Shown: positions 16,377 to 29,360, numbered from the stretch's first letter. The stretch: DNA of 40,508 nt from Gammaproteobacteria bacterium (GCA_016218405.1 JACREE010000055.1:1-40508), one strand, 5' to 3'. The notes: generated by a model not told the origin, from the letters alone. Made by a program: numbers and translations.

Positions 16377-18026
16377 ATGACAGCTCCTACATTTACTTCC
16401 TCAGCCACGTATCAAACCTTACAGCAGCAAGCAAAAATACTGGCCAACACGTCTTTGTCTGCACTCTTTACTCATCATCCCCAACGAGCCTCTCTGTTTT
16501 CGCTGGAGGGTGCAGGGCTTTTATTTGATTATTCAAAAAATCTGCTTGATACAACCACATTAAATTTACTCATTGACCTGGCGGACAGTGTTTCACTCCC
16601 CCAAGCTATTGAGCACTATTTTTCCGGCACAAAGATAAATTCCACCGAACAGCGTGCCGCTTTACATACCGCTCTACGCAGTGGAAACAAACAAGCTCTT
16701 TATGTCGACGGCAAAAATATTCGCCCCAGCATTCACGCCACCTTAGAAAAAATGGGCTTTATTTGCGACCAAATTCAAGACGGTATTTGGCGCGGATTCA
16801 CCGGAAAACCCATCACCGATGTCGTGAATATCGGTATTGGCGGCGCTGATCTTGGCCCCAAAATGGCTTCTTGTGCGCTCACGCCTTACCACCAGCCCTC
16901 ACTGACCTGCCATTTCGTTTCCAATATGGATGGTTCGGACATTCACGCCGCCCTGGCAAAACTGTGCCCCGAAACAACTTTATTCATCGTTTCTTCTAAA
17001 ACATTTACAACCGTAGAAACACTCACCAACGCTCACACAGCAAAACAGTGGTTATTGCAACAAGCACATTTTCACCCCAGCGATTTGGACAAACACTTCA
17101 TTGCTATCACGAGCCAACCTGATAAAGCGATCCAATTTGGTATTTCCCCCTCACATATCCTGCCTCTCTGGGATTGGGTGGGGGGACGTTTTTCAGTCTG
17201 GTCTGCCGTTGGCCTACCTCTTGCATTGAGCATAGGCATGAAACATTTTCGCGCCTTCTTGCAAGGGGCCCAGCAAATGGATGAACACTTTCGCACTCAA
17301 CCTCTACGACAAAATATGCCTGTTTTATTAGGCTTAATTAGTTTTTGGTATACCCATTTTTTAAATGCGAAAACACACGCCATCTTGCCTTATGACCATC
17401 ATTTACGCTACCTCGTTTCTTACCTTCAACAACTTGAAATGGAAAGCAACGGCAAGCAAAAAAAACATAATGGCGAACAAGTAGCCTATACCACTTGTCC
17501 TATCATTTGGGGGGATGTTGGCACAAACGGCCAACATGCATTCCACCAACTTTTACACCAGGGTACTCACCTTAACCCTCTCGATTTTATTGTGGCCATC
17601 AACCCGCATCATCCTTATACCGAACAACACCAGCAACTTTTTGCACATTGCTTAGCGCAATCCCATGCCTTCGTCGTCGGCTGCACAGAAGAAGAAGCCG
17701 CACACAAATTACGTCAACGAGGACTCGCCGAAACGGATATCAAACGCCTTAGCCCACACCTTGTTATGGCAGGCAATCGCCCTCACAACATCATTTTGCT
17801 GCCCAAATTAACACCCGCACACTTAGGCGCACTCATCGCCTTGTATGAGCATAAAGTATTTGTATTGGGTACACTTTGGAATATTAATTCGTTTGATCAA
17901 TGGGGTGTAGAGCTTGGGAAAGAATTCGCCATAAAGCTTCTGCCCGCTCTGCAAAGTAAGGACGCCTCAGATATACCTGCGTCCTTATCAAGCGTGGTTC
18001 ACTACTATCACCGACATAAAACCTGA
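16377..18026 (+). CDS. pgi: Glucose-6-phosphate isomerase
   Basis: The enzyme interconverts glucose-6-phosphate and fructose-6-phosphate. The 549-residue protein is the usual bacterial length. Conserved blocks are VNIGIGGADLGPKMA, SSKTFTTVETLTNA (phosphate-binding), VGGRFSVWSAVGLPLAL, the catalytic glutamate in QLEMESNGK, the histidine in GTNGQHAFHQLLHQG and the C-terminal lysine in FDQWGVELGK. A plausible promoter (TTAGCA, 18 bases, TAAAAT near 16331) lies upstream, and GAGGCG serves as the ribosome-binding site. It ends 11 bases from the convergent small exported gene, so the two transcripts must read into each other or terminate within coding sequence. Confidence 0.97.
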   Translation: MTAPTFTSSATYQTLQQQAKILANTSLSALFTHHPQRASLFSLEGAGLLFDYSKNLLDTTTLNLLIDLADSVSLPQAIEHYFSGTKINSTEQRAALHTALRSGNKQALYVDGKNIRPSIHATLEKMGFICDQIQDGIWRGFTGKPITDVVNIGIGGADLGPKMASCALTPYHQPSLTCHFVSNMDGSDIHAALAKLCPETTLFIVSSKTFTTVETLTNAHTAKQWLLQQAHFHPSDLDKHFIAITSQPDKAIQFGISPSHILPLWDWVGGRFSVWSAVGLPLALSIGMKHFRAFLQGAQQMDEHFRTQPLRQNMPVLLGLISFWYTHFLNAKTHAILPYDHHLRYLVSYLQQLEMESNGKQKKHNGEQVAYTTCPIIWGDVGTNGQHAFHQLLHQGTHLNPLDFIVAINPHHPYTEQHQQLFAHCLAQSHAFVVGCTEEEAAHKLRQRGLAETDIKRLSPHLVMAGNRPHNIILLPKLTPAHLGALIALYEHKVFVLGTLWNINSFDQWGVELGKEFAIKLLPALQSKDASDIPASLSSVVHYYHRHKT

Positions 18027-18037
18027 ATTTATCGAAC

Positions 18038-18283
18038 CTAAAAATCTTCCGACAAGGTGATATCACTGTTATCAAACCCAGCTGAAGGTGTGTGCATCGC
18101 ATCCGATGCATCTGCCAGATTCATGGCAGCACTGTCCCCCACCCCTGTGCCCAAATTATCTGAACTCACCATCGTCGAAGAAGAAGCACCGCTCATCAAA
18201 TCTTCTTCACCCACTGCAAACGACACAAGCGGCAACAACACGCCTACTAACACGCATCCCAGCAGCCAACTCTTTTTCATCAC
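18038..18283 (-). CDS. Small acidic exported protein downstream of pit
   Basis: I do not recognise this 81-residue protein. It has an N-terminal signal peptide (MMKKSWLLGCVLVGVLLPLV, cleavage about SFA|VG) and an acidic, Ser/Asp/Ala/Met-rich mature part of about 58 residues without cysteines, probably disordered. AAGGAG lies six bases before the ATG pair. It begins seven bases after the pit stop codon, so it is the last gene of the DUF47-pit operon. A role in phosphate acquisition is only a guess from position. Confidence 0.7.
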   Translation of the reverse strand: MMKKSWLLGCVLVGVLLPLVSFAVGEEDLMSGASSSTMVSSDNLGTGVGDSAAMNLADASDAMHTPSAGFDNSDITLSEDF

Positions 18284-18290
18284 ACTCTCC

Positions 18291-19544
18291 TTAAGAAAAC
18301 ACGCGGGAAAAAATCATGTAGAAAATAATAGTAAACGCACAAGCAGCAGGCAATGTAAAGATCCACGACATGATAATATTGCGCACCACGGTTAAGTTCA
18401 ATGATCCAATACCGCGTGCCAAACCCACCCCCAACACGGCCCCCACCAAAGTCTGGGTGGCAGACACGGGAATACCCGTGCTCGTAGATAAAATGACGGT
18501 TATTGCTGCAGCCAAAGTTGCTGCAAAAGCACGGCTGGGTGTCAAAGCCGTGATCCCCGTGCCCACCGTTGCGATCACCTTCTTACCGTAGATAAACAAC
18601 CCGAGCAAAATACCGCAACAACCTAACGCCACTACCTTATATTCAATAAACCAAGTGGGATGCCAGGGATGCAAGGCTTCTATCGTGCGAATAATGGCCA
18701 TCAGCGGCCCCACTGCAATCGCCACATCGTTAGAACCATGCGCAAACACCATAGCACACGCCGTAAAAGCCATTAAAATAGCAAACATTTTCTCTATGTT
18801 AACAAAGCGATCACGTTGTTCTGCTTCAAAATCAAAAACCAGACCGCGCACGAGTGTTTTACCTGCCGCCATCGTGATTAACCCTGTCAAACCCATCAAC
18901 AAAACTGACGGCCATAGGCTTATTTCAATATGGAAATGTTTTAAGCCCTTCAATAAAGTCATGTCCCCTAAAATAACCCCGACCAAAAAGAAATAAAGGG
19001 GCAAAAAACGAAAGGCGTTGCTAAGTGGGTCACTGGTATCAAAAATGAGTCGCTGTACGCTCATAAACAATACGTATGCCAATACACCGGATAGCGTGGG
19101 TGAACAAACCCAACTCAAAGCAATATAAGAAACTTGCTGCCAATGTACCGCTTGCGCACCTAAAATGATGCCGCCAAACCCCACAATTGAACCCACGATG
19201 GCATTCGTAATAGAGACAGGCAACCCTAAAATACTGGCTGCCAACATCCAGAGCGTGCTGCCTGTTAAAGCCGCCAGCATTCCGTAAATAAAGATTTCAG
19301 TGTGATTGGTCAGAAGAGATAAATCGATAATACCGCTTTGTAAAGTATGCGTGACACCGTGGCTACCTAAAAATGCCCCCGCAAATTCAAATACTACTGC
19401 AATCAACATAGCCTGCCGCACACTCACGGCTTTTGAACCCATGGTGGTGCTCATAATATTAGCTAGGTCATTAGCGCCCACGCTAAAGGCGAGGGCAAGA
19501 CTCAATGCGCTCGCCAGCAAGATATAAAGGTAGGCATGCTCCAT
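18291..19544 (-). CDS. pit: Low-affinity inorganic phosphate transporter (Pit family)
   Basis: This 417-residue membrane protein of the PiT family moves phosphate, usually as a metal-phosphate complex with a cation. The two signature repeats are present: VGANDLANIMSTTMGSKAV near the N terminus and AHGSNDVAIAVGPLMAI in the second half. About ten to eleven hydrophobic helices are visible. I use the ATG at 19544. A TTG seven codons upstream is possible, but the family start fits MEHAYLYILLASALSLALAF. The start has no Shine-Dalgarno sequence. Instead it shares the 11 bases CCTTCCTATGG with the start of the upstream DUF47 gene. It forms an operon with DUF47 and the small exported protein. Confidence 0.92.
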   Translation of the reverse strand: MEHAYLYILLASALSLALAFSVGANDLANIMSTTMGSKAVSVRQAMLIAVVFEFAGAFLGSHGVTHTLQSGIIDLSLLTNHTEIFIYGMLAALTGSTLWMLAASILGLPVSITNAIVGSIVGFGGIILGAQAVHWQQVSYIALSWVCSPTLSGVLAYVLFMSVQRLIFDTSDPLSNAFRFLPLYFFLVGVILGDMTLLKGLKHFHIEISLWPSVLLMGLTGLITMAAGKTLVRGLVFDFEAEQRDRFVNIEKMFAILMAFTACAMVFAHGSNDVAIAVGPLMAIIRTIEALHPWHPTWFIEYKVVALGCCGILLGLFIYGKKVIATVGTGITALTPSRAFAATLAAAITVILSTSTGIPVSATQTLVGAVLGVGLARGIGSLNLTVVRNIIMSWIFTLPAACAFTIIFYMIFSRVFS

Positions 19545-19627
19545 AGGAAGGCAATTTTTGAGCAACAGTAGAGGCAGGCATCATAACAAATTCAGGCAAA
19601 AAATTCGATAAATACCCTCACACTCCT

Positions 19628-20305
19628 TTAATGTGCCAACAAAAGCTGCAGTTGGCCTCCTATTTGATGAGCCAGATCAGCAATACCCCCTGTCTGTTCG
19701 ATCACTTTGTAAAGAAAGATAACATCAATAACAGACAATTCCTTTTCCATTTTAAAAAGGCCTTGGCGCACTTCAACCTGCATGCGATCAGTGTCTTGTT
19801 CAATTTTATCTAACTCGTTGATCATTTTTTCAACTAACTGGACCTCTTTGCCCCGAAACCCTACTTCAAGCAATTCGTCTAATTCATTGATAGCTTTCTG
19901 GGCTTGAGCAGCTGCATCTAAGCAACGGCTTAAAAAAGCTAAAAAATTCGCGCCGATCGCCATGGGCATCGCCATCTGTCGACCCGCAACCACACCTGAA
20001 ATATCACGTGCTTTATTGGCAATTCCATCCTGAGTGGATAATAATTGCAGCAAATCAGAACGAGAGACGGGTAAAAATAAACTTTTGGGCAAATGGAGAC
20101 GCAAATCTTTTTTGAGGGTGTCGGCTTCTCCCTCCAATGAAATGATGAGTTGATGGTATTCTTCTGCTCCCCGCCAATCTTGATTGATCACCTTTTCAAA
20201 AAAAGGCAATAATTCACGTGCACATTGAATAACCTTATCCATGTGCATTTCGAGCGGTTTAATGGGCGAGTAACCAAAAATATTGATAATACGAGTAAAA
20301 GCCAT
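19628..20305 (-). CDS. DUF47/PhoU-like regulator of phosphate transport
   Basis: From the ATG at 20305 this is a 225-residue helical protein of the DUF47 (TIGR00153) family, related to PhoU. These are almost always paired with Pit transporters and are thought to modulate them. The N terminus MAFTRIINIFGYSPIKPLEM fits the family start; longer frames would run over the divergent acyltransferase start. Segments such as SRSDLLQLLSTQDGIANKARD and INELDKIEQDTDRMQVEVRQ match the PhoU-like helical repeats with acidic metal-binding positions. The start lacks a Shine-Dalgarno sequence and is preceded by CCTTCCT, as at pit. Confidence 0.88.
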   Translation of the reverse strand: MAFTRIINIFGYSPIKPLEMHMDKVIQCARELLPFFEKVINQDWRGAEEYHQLIISLEGEADTLKKDLRLHLPKSLFLPVSRSDLLQLLSTQDGIANKARDISGVVAGRQMAMPMAIGANFLAFLSRCLDAAAQAQKAINELDELLEVGFRGKEVQLVEKMINELDKIEQDTDRMQVEVRQGLFKMEKELSVIDVIFLYKVIEQTGGIADLAHQIGGQLQLLLAH

Positions 20306-20368
20306 AGGAAGGTTATTATTCTGATGGGTTTCCCTAATTATACGCACATTCTTTAAAAGGAGAGCAGG

Positions 20369-21526
20369 GTGGTAAAAAAAATTATTTCCTTCTTTCGCGC
20401 TATCTTGGCCGCCGGCCTTCATGTCGCCAATTTATTCTTCTGGGGAACCATCCTCACCCTCTTTTCTTTTTTGCGTTTTTTGATTCCTTGGTCACCCTGG
20501 CGTCATTTCTTGTATCGAGTCATGAATCACATCCCCGAATATTGGATTGATTTTTACCAAACCATCATCAAACTCACCACACCTGTTCACTGGGAAATAG
20601 ATGACATCAGCGAATTGAATCCCAAAGGTTGGTATCTTTTGCTCCCCAACCACCAATCTTGGTTAGATATTCTCGTGCTGGGTATTACCTTTAATCGAAA
20701 AATACCTTTGCTCAAATTTTTCATTAAAAAACAGTTACGCTGGATTCCTTTTGTTGGCAGCTGTAGCCATGCCCTCGATTTTCCCTTTATGGAACGTTAC
20801 AGCAAAACCTATTTAAAAAAACATCCTGAAAAAAAAGGAAAGGATTCAGAAACCACACGTAAAGCCTGTGAAAAATTTAAAACAATCCCTACTTCCATCA
20901 TTAACTTCTGTGAAGGCACCCGCTTCACACCCGCCAAACAAAAACACCAATCTTCTCCCTTTCAACACTTACTCAAACCCAAAGCAGGCGGCATCGCATT
21001 TGTTTTATCCACCATGGGAGAATACTTACATCAACTATTAGATGTCACTATTATTTACCCACAAGGCAATCCCAGCGCGTGGCAATTTCTTTGTGGACAA
21101 CTTGATCACATCATTGTCAAAGTTCGTCTACTACCCATCACCCCTGAACTTATGGGTAATTATGAAGGAGACACTAAGTTTCGTCAGGTTTTTCAAAAAT
21201 GGCTCAATGAATTGTGGTATGAAAAAGATGAACTCATCACATACATCTTAGCCAGCGCCTATCAATGTCGACACTATTTCATTTCGGGACGTGTACAAGG
21301 CGTGTGGTATCGTGCACACGCAAAGAAAAAAGCAAGAAAATTACATCTCACCGGTTGGGTACGTAACTTACCTGATGGGCGTGTAGAAGCCGTCGCTTGC
21401 GGGAAAGAAACATCGTTGACCGAATTCGAAACCTGGTTATATCAAGGTCCCGAAAAAGCATGTGTTGAAGACGTTTCGATCGAACTGATCAAACCACATA
21501 TTTTTAAGCGTTTTTCAGTACGCTAG
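20369..21526 (+). CDS. Fused lysophospholipid acyltransferase and acylphosphatase
   Basis: The 385-residue protein joins two enzymes. Residues 1-290 are a PlsC/LPLAT-type acyltransferase resembling YihG: an N-terminal membrane helix, then the catalytic NHQSWLD (94-100), FPFMERYSK, and FCEGTRFTPAK (181-190). These enzymes acylate lysophosphatidic acid or related acceptors at the inner membrane. Residues 300-385 are a complete acylphosphatase: FISGRVQGVWYRAHAKKKAR, with catalytic Arg 315, and LTGWVRNLPDGRVE, with catalytic Asn 333. There is no start codon or stop near the junction, so this is a true translational fusion. The start is GTG at 20369, with AAGGAG at 20357-20362. The stop TAG overlaps the stop of the convergent ABC ATPase gene (CTAG). 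Confidence 0.88.
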   Translation: MVKKIISFFRAILAAGLHVANLFFWGTILTLFSFLRFLIPWSPWRHFLYRVMNHIPEYWIDFYQTIIKLTTPVHWEIDDISELNPKGWYLLLPNHQSWLDILVLGITFNRKIPLLKFFIKKQLRWIPFVGSCSHALDFPFMERYSKTYLKKHPEKKGKDSETTRKACEKFKTIPTSIINFCEGTRFTPAKQKHQSSPFQHLLKPKAGGIAFVLSTMGEYLHQLLDVTIIYPQGNPSAWQFLCGQLDHIIVKVRLLPITPELMGNYEGDTKFRQVFQKWLNELWYEKDELITYILASAYQCRHYFISGRVQGVWYRAHAKKKARKLHLTGWVRNLPDGRVEAVACGKETSLTEFETWLYQGPEKACVEDVSIELIKPHIFKRFSVR

Positions 21527-22827
21527 GGGTTTTCTAAACTCAACATACCCGCCTTATCATCGTAAGCAAAGATCTCTGCATAACGCCCCCACTCAATGAT
21601 CACCTTGAGCACGCGCTCAGCTTCATCTTCACTCAGAAAATCTTCTAGTTCAGCGAGGAAACGCTCTTTGCTTGCACGATGACCTGGGCGTTCATCTAAC
21701 ACCCAACGAATACGTTTAGCAAAAGGAATATATTTAATAAGATGCCGCGCAAACATTTTTTTTCTTTCTAGAATATCTGAATCTGCAAATAGTTTTCCCG
21801 CTAGAGTTAGCTCCACCTCACCTTCTACAATTTGTGAAAAACGAAAAATCTCGGCTAATTCAATCAAGGGAAACAAATCATCAATATTTAAATGAAGTGC
21901 TTCTGCCAACTCTGCCAAGCCTACACGGCCTTCATATTCAGGACTACCGATCATTTCAATTAAACCGCTCAACTCTGAAATGTTTACATCTGGCAAGCGG
22001 TAAGCAAGATCAATATGTTTGAATCGTATACCTGCGATCCCTTTTTTTGCATGAGGTAAACTTAACATTAAACCATAAATTTCATCGACAATTTTTCGAT
22101 AAGGCACATCTTGATCATTTCGAGGGTGTTCTAAATTTACCTTTAAATCTGCCATCACTGTGCCCGGATCACTGTCAAAAATAACAATTCGATCCGCCAA
22201 GAAAACAGCTTCTTCAATATTATGCGTTACAAAGATAATGCCGTTTGTATTTGTTTTTTTATCTTGCCAAAGATCTAATAAATCGGTACGCAAGTTATCC
22301 GCTGTTAACACATCTAATGCAGAAAAAGGTTCATCCATCAGTAACACATCGGGATTAATCACTAAGGCACGCGCAAAACCCACACGCTGACGCATCCCGC
22401 CCGACAATTCTTTGGGATAGGCAGACTCAAATCCATCCAAACCAATAATATCAATAGCATGCAACGCTCTTGCACGTCGTTCGTCCTTAGGAATGCCCAG
22501 CGCTTCTAAGCCAATTTCCACATTTTCTAACACACTCAACCAAGGCAGCAGAGCAAAGTTTTGAAACACCATGGCCATTCCATAGACAGGACCTTTCACC
22601 GGTTTATTACGATAAAAAACACGCCCGGCTGTGGGTGGAATCAAACCTGCAATAATACGCAACAAGGTTGATTTTCCTGAACCTGACTTACCCAACAATG
22701 CAACAATTTCACCTTCATGCAATTTGAAATTAACATTATCTAACACCAAAAGTTCTTGATGCTCTGCTTTTTTAAAAGATTTGTTGATACTCTGAAGATC
22801 AACAATGATGGGTCTGCTTTCCAGCAT
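21523..22827 (-). CDS. ABC transporter ATPase with C-terminal AAA-associated domain
   Basis: From the ATG at 22827 (GGAG five bases upstream; a GTG two codons earlier is the alternative) this gives 434 residues. Residues 1-260 are an ATPase of the nitrate/sulfonate/taurine-type importers: Walker A GKSGSGKST, MVFQNFALLPWLSV, signature LSGGMRQR, Walker B VLLMDEPFSALD, and FVTHNIEEAV. Residues 270-434 are an added winged-helix-like domain of the AAA_assoc_C type (PF09821), seen in ATPases that partner two-domain permeases. The permease gene lies directly upstream. There is no substrate-binding protein nearby. The substrate is unknown. Confidence 0.87.
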   Translation of the reverse strand: MLESRPIIVDLQSINKSFKKAEHQELLVLDNVNFKLHEGEIVALLGKSGSGKSTLLRIIAGLIPPTAGRVFYRNKPVKGPVYGMAMVFQNFALLPWLSVLENVEIGLEALGIPKDERRARALHAIDIIGLDGFESAYPKELSGGMRQRVGFARALVINPDVLLMDEPFSALDVLTADNLRTDLLDLWQDKKTNTNGIIFVTHNIEEAVFLADRIVIFDSDPGTVMADLKVNLEHPRNDQDVPYRKIVDEIYGLMLSLPHAKKGIAGIRFKHIDLAYRLPDVNISELSGLIEMIGSPEYEGRVGLAELAEALHLNIDDLFPLIELAEIFRFSQIVEGEVELTLAGKLFADSDILERKKMFARHLIKYIPFAKRIRWVLDERPGHRASKERFLAELEDFLSEDEAERVLKVIIEWGRYAEIFAYDDKAGMLSLENP

Positions 22828-22837
22828 GAGCACTCCG

Positions 22838-24583
22838 TTAAAGGGTGAGAGAATAACGACGCATAGCTAACAAGTATAACCTACGCCAAACAAATCGATT
22901 CAATATCAATACATAAAAACACATCACACTCATCCCCAACACAATAAACGGAAAATTACCTTGCTGAGCATACTTAGTAATATACGCACCCAAGCCTGTT
23001 GCACGTAAAGTAGTATCTCCCCAGGAAGCCACCTCTGCCACAATACTCGTGTTCCACGCACCTCCTGCTGCCGTGATCGCACCCGTCACATAATAAGGAA
23101 AAATAGCGGGTAAAATCAGCTTTCGCCACCACAACCAACCTTTTAAACCAAAATTATCAACAGCTTGTTTTAAATCTTTGGGGATCGCAGAAGCCCCCGC
23201 AATAACATTAAACAATATGTACCACTGCGTGCCTAAAATCATTAGAGGCGTTACCCAAATTTCCACATTCAAATGGAAACGGACAATCAGTGAGACCACA
23301 ATCGGAAACAATAAATTTGCAGGAAATGAAGCTAACAGCTGTACAATGGGCTGAGCCTTTTCAGCCACACGCGGTCTTAAACCGATCCATACTCCCACGG
23401 GCACCCAAATAAGCGAGCTGACTATCAATACTGTTAAAACACGTAGCCCCGTAATCGCACCCAGCACAACCGCATGAAAAAATATGCTTAGCGAAAGCGT
23501 TGTAAAAATAAACCAAGCTAACACACCCAATGATCCTGCCAGCAATAATCCAACGAATATTTTCCAAAGACATTGGGACAAAAAACTTTCTCGTTTCTTT
23601 TTGATGGCACGTGCTGAACTTTCAGGAGATTGCCTTAAAAAACGAACATTTACAAACAAATCAGATGTTTTTTCCCACAGCAAACCCACATACTGCATCA
23701 AACGTGTTTTATGTAAAATAAAATTAAAGAGAGAAAAGCTGGTTTCACCGCTCGACTCACTTTCAACACGAAATTTCTCGGCCCAATGAATTAAAGGACG
23801 AAATAAAAGTTGATCATAAATGAGAATCACCACCAACATTGCAAGAATAACGTAACCTACCGCATGTAAATCCGCATGTTTGATAGCCAACGCAATGTAA
23901 GAACCTAAACCTGGTAAAGTAATAGTTTGATCTGCCACCGTGACACTTTCAGAAACAGTGAGAAAAAACCAACTGGCAGACATGGACATCATCATATTCC
24001 ATAATAATCCAGGCGTCGCAAACGGAACTTCAATGCGCCAAAAACGCTGCCAAGCAGACAAGTGAAACATCTTCGCCGCTTCTTTTAATTCCTTAGGCAC
24101 CGTACATAAACTTTGATAAAAACTAAGTGCCATATTCCATACTTGCGAAGTAAAAATCGCAAAAACAGCGGCACATTCTGGCCCCAACAAACTACCGGGG
24201 AAAAGTTTGATGAATCCCACGATCGTAATAGACAAAATGGCTATCACAGGCAAAGATTGAAAAATATCGATACAAGGAATAATAATTTGTTCTGCACGCC
24301 GACTTTTTGCGGCCCAGGTTGCAAATACAAACGTAAATAACAAAGAAAACAGCAAAGCCACACTCATTCTTAAAAAAGTAAATAAGGCATAGCGCGGTAA
24401 ATAATGAGGATCGAGTGACAACGGCAAGGTTTGCCCGACGTGATAAGGCACCGCCATCTGTTTAGCACCCCACGCCACCAACACTAAGGCCGCTAAAAGC
24501 GTGCTCAATGCCACAATATCCCAAAAATTAGGATAGGTAAGCGTTCGACTCCCTGTAAAAATTTTAGTCTGAAGTTCCCGCAT
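22838..24583 (-). CDS. Fused two-domain ABC transporter permease
   Basis: The 581-residue permease contains two BPD_transp_1 units in one chain. The first half carries ELKEAAKMFHLSAWQRFWRI, and the second carries DLKQAVDNFGLKGWLWWRKL; both are EAA-type ATPase-docking loops. A charged linker at about residues 275-345 separates the halves. About 12 hydrophobic segments are visible. Full-length homologues are usually annotated as nitrate/sulfonate/bicarbonate-type permeases, without proof of substrate. It starts at ATG 24583 with only a weak ribosome-binding site, and diverges from dnaN, which occupies the place where dnaA would normally be. Confidence 0.87.
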   Translation of the reverse strand: MRELQTKIFTGSRTLTYPNFWDIVALSTLLAALVLVAWGAKQMAVPYHVGQTLPLSLDPHYLPRYALFTFLRMSVALLFSLLFTFVFATWAAKSRRAEQIIIPCIDIFQSLPVIAILSITIVGFIKLFPGSLLGPECAAVFAIFTSQVWNMALSFYQSLCTVPKELKEAAKMFHLSAWQRFWRIEVPFATPGLLWNMMMSMSASWFFLTVSESVTVADQTITLPGLGSYIALAIKHADLHAVGYVILAMLVVILIYDQLLFRPLIHWAEKFRVESESSGETSFSLFNFILHKTRLMQYVGLLWEKTSDLFVNVRFLRQSPESSARAIKKKRESFLSQCLWKIFVGLLLAGSLGVLAWFIFTTLSLSIFFHAVVLGAITGLRVLTVLIVSSLIWVPVGVWIGLRPRVAEKAQPIVQLLASFPANLLFPIVVSLIVRFHLNVEIWVTPLMILGTQWYILFNVIAGASAIPKDLKQAVDNFGLKGWLWWRKLILPAIFPYYVTGAITAAGGAWNTSIVAEVASWGDTTLRATGLGAYITKYAQQGNFPFIVLGMSVMCFYVLILNRFVWRRLYLLAMRRYSLTL

Positions 24584-24664
24584 AGTTATATAAATTTCAC
24601 CTTTATTTTAAAATCTGATTAAATCTGGGATGTTCTTGTTGTTCTGTGACCTTAAGGAGTTACC

Positions 24665-25785
24665 ATGAAGTTTATTGTTTCCCGCGAAGCACTACTTAAA
24701 CCACTCGCTCTCGTTGCGGGGGTCGCAGAAAAACGCCACACGCTTCCTATCTTATCTCAAATTTTAATTACGCTTAAAAATCAAACCTGTATTTTAACGG
24801 GTACTGACTCAGAAGTTGAATTAACAGCAAGATTGGCACTTGAACATGCAACAGAAGATGGCTGCTTTACGGCTCCCGCTCGAAAGCTACTAGACATCTG
24901 TCGCGCCTTGCCCGAAGGCAATGATATAGAATTTACCCATGAAAATCAAAGACTTACCGTAAAATCAGGCAAGGCTCGCTTCAATTTATCCACCCTGCCA
25001 GCCCATGAATTTCCTCACATTGAAACAACCGAGGCAGATCAACAAATTCAAGTGAATGCTGCACAACTCCAAGCGCTTTTCAAGCAAACTCATTTTGCCA
25101 TGGCCTTACAAGATGTGCGTTACTTTTTAAATGGCGCCTTATTCGAACTCAGTCAATCAGGCGAAATAAAAGTCGTTGCCACGGATGGCCACCGTCTTGC
25201 ATTAAGCCAACATCTTTCTACCACATCAAATTTAAGTGAGGGCACCCCTTCCATTCAATCTATCATTCCACGTAAAGCCGTCATGGAAATACTGCGTTTA
25301 TTCCAAGAGGGTGATGAAACTCTGACCTTACACCTGGCTAAGCAGTTTTTTAAGATAACTTCCGCTGATTATACACTCATTACTAAATTGATTGATGGAC
25401 GCTACCCCGATTACCGTAAAGTTATTCCTCGACCTTCAGAGAAATTTTTGACTACGGACAGAGAACAACTCCAACAAGCACTCAACTGCATTGCAGTTGT
25501 AACCAGTGAAAAATACCGCGGAGCTCGGGTTCAAATTTGCCCGCAAACACTCAAGCTGGTCACCAAAAACCCTGAACAAGAAGAGGCCGAGCAAGAAGTC
25601 GCCATTCATGAGCAAACAGCGGACAATTTGGAAATAGGTTTTAACGTCAGCTATCTTTTGGAAGCGCTAAATGCCATCGATCACACTCATGTCAAAATAA
25701 CCTTCTCCGATGCAGACAATGGTATCATTTTAGAAAGTACAGAAGGAAAGGGTGGGCGATATGTTGTTATGCCCATGAGGCTTTA

Positions 25786-25786
<1 letters not shown>
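24665..25786 (+). CDS. dnaN: DNA polymerase III beta sliding clamp
   Basis: The 373-residue clamp has the normal three-domain length (E. coli 366). It begins MKFIVSREALLKPLALVAGV, and KRHTLPILSQILI is the typical first-domain start. TDGHRLALS and RYPDYRKVIP mark the middle domain. It ends RYVVMPMRL, the conserved C terminus close to the peptide-binding cleft. AAGGAG lies seven bases upstream of the ATG. Its stop overlaps the recF start (TAATG). Unusually, dnaA is not upstream; a divergent ABC permease is. Confidence 0.97.

Positions 25787-29360
<3,574 letters not shown>

Noticed and set aside
19975-20215. Other CACGTG-containing sequences as parS sites
   Set aside because: The CACGTG cores near 19990 and 20201 lack the outer parS bases on both sides (several mismatches).
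20306-20422. Longer N terminus for the DUF47 protein
   Set aside because: The extension would overlap the divergent acyltransferase start, and family members begin at the chosen methionine.
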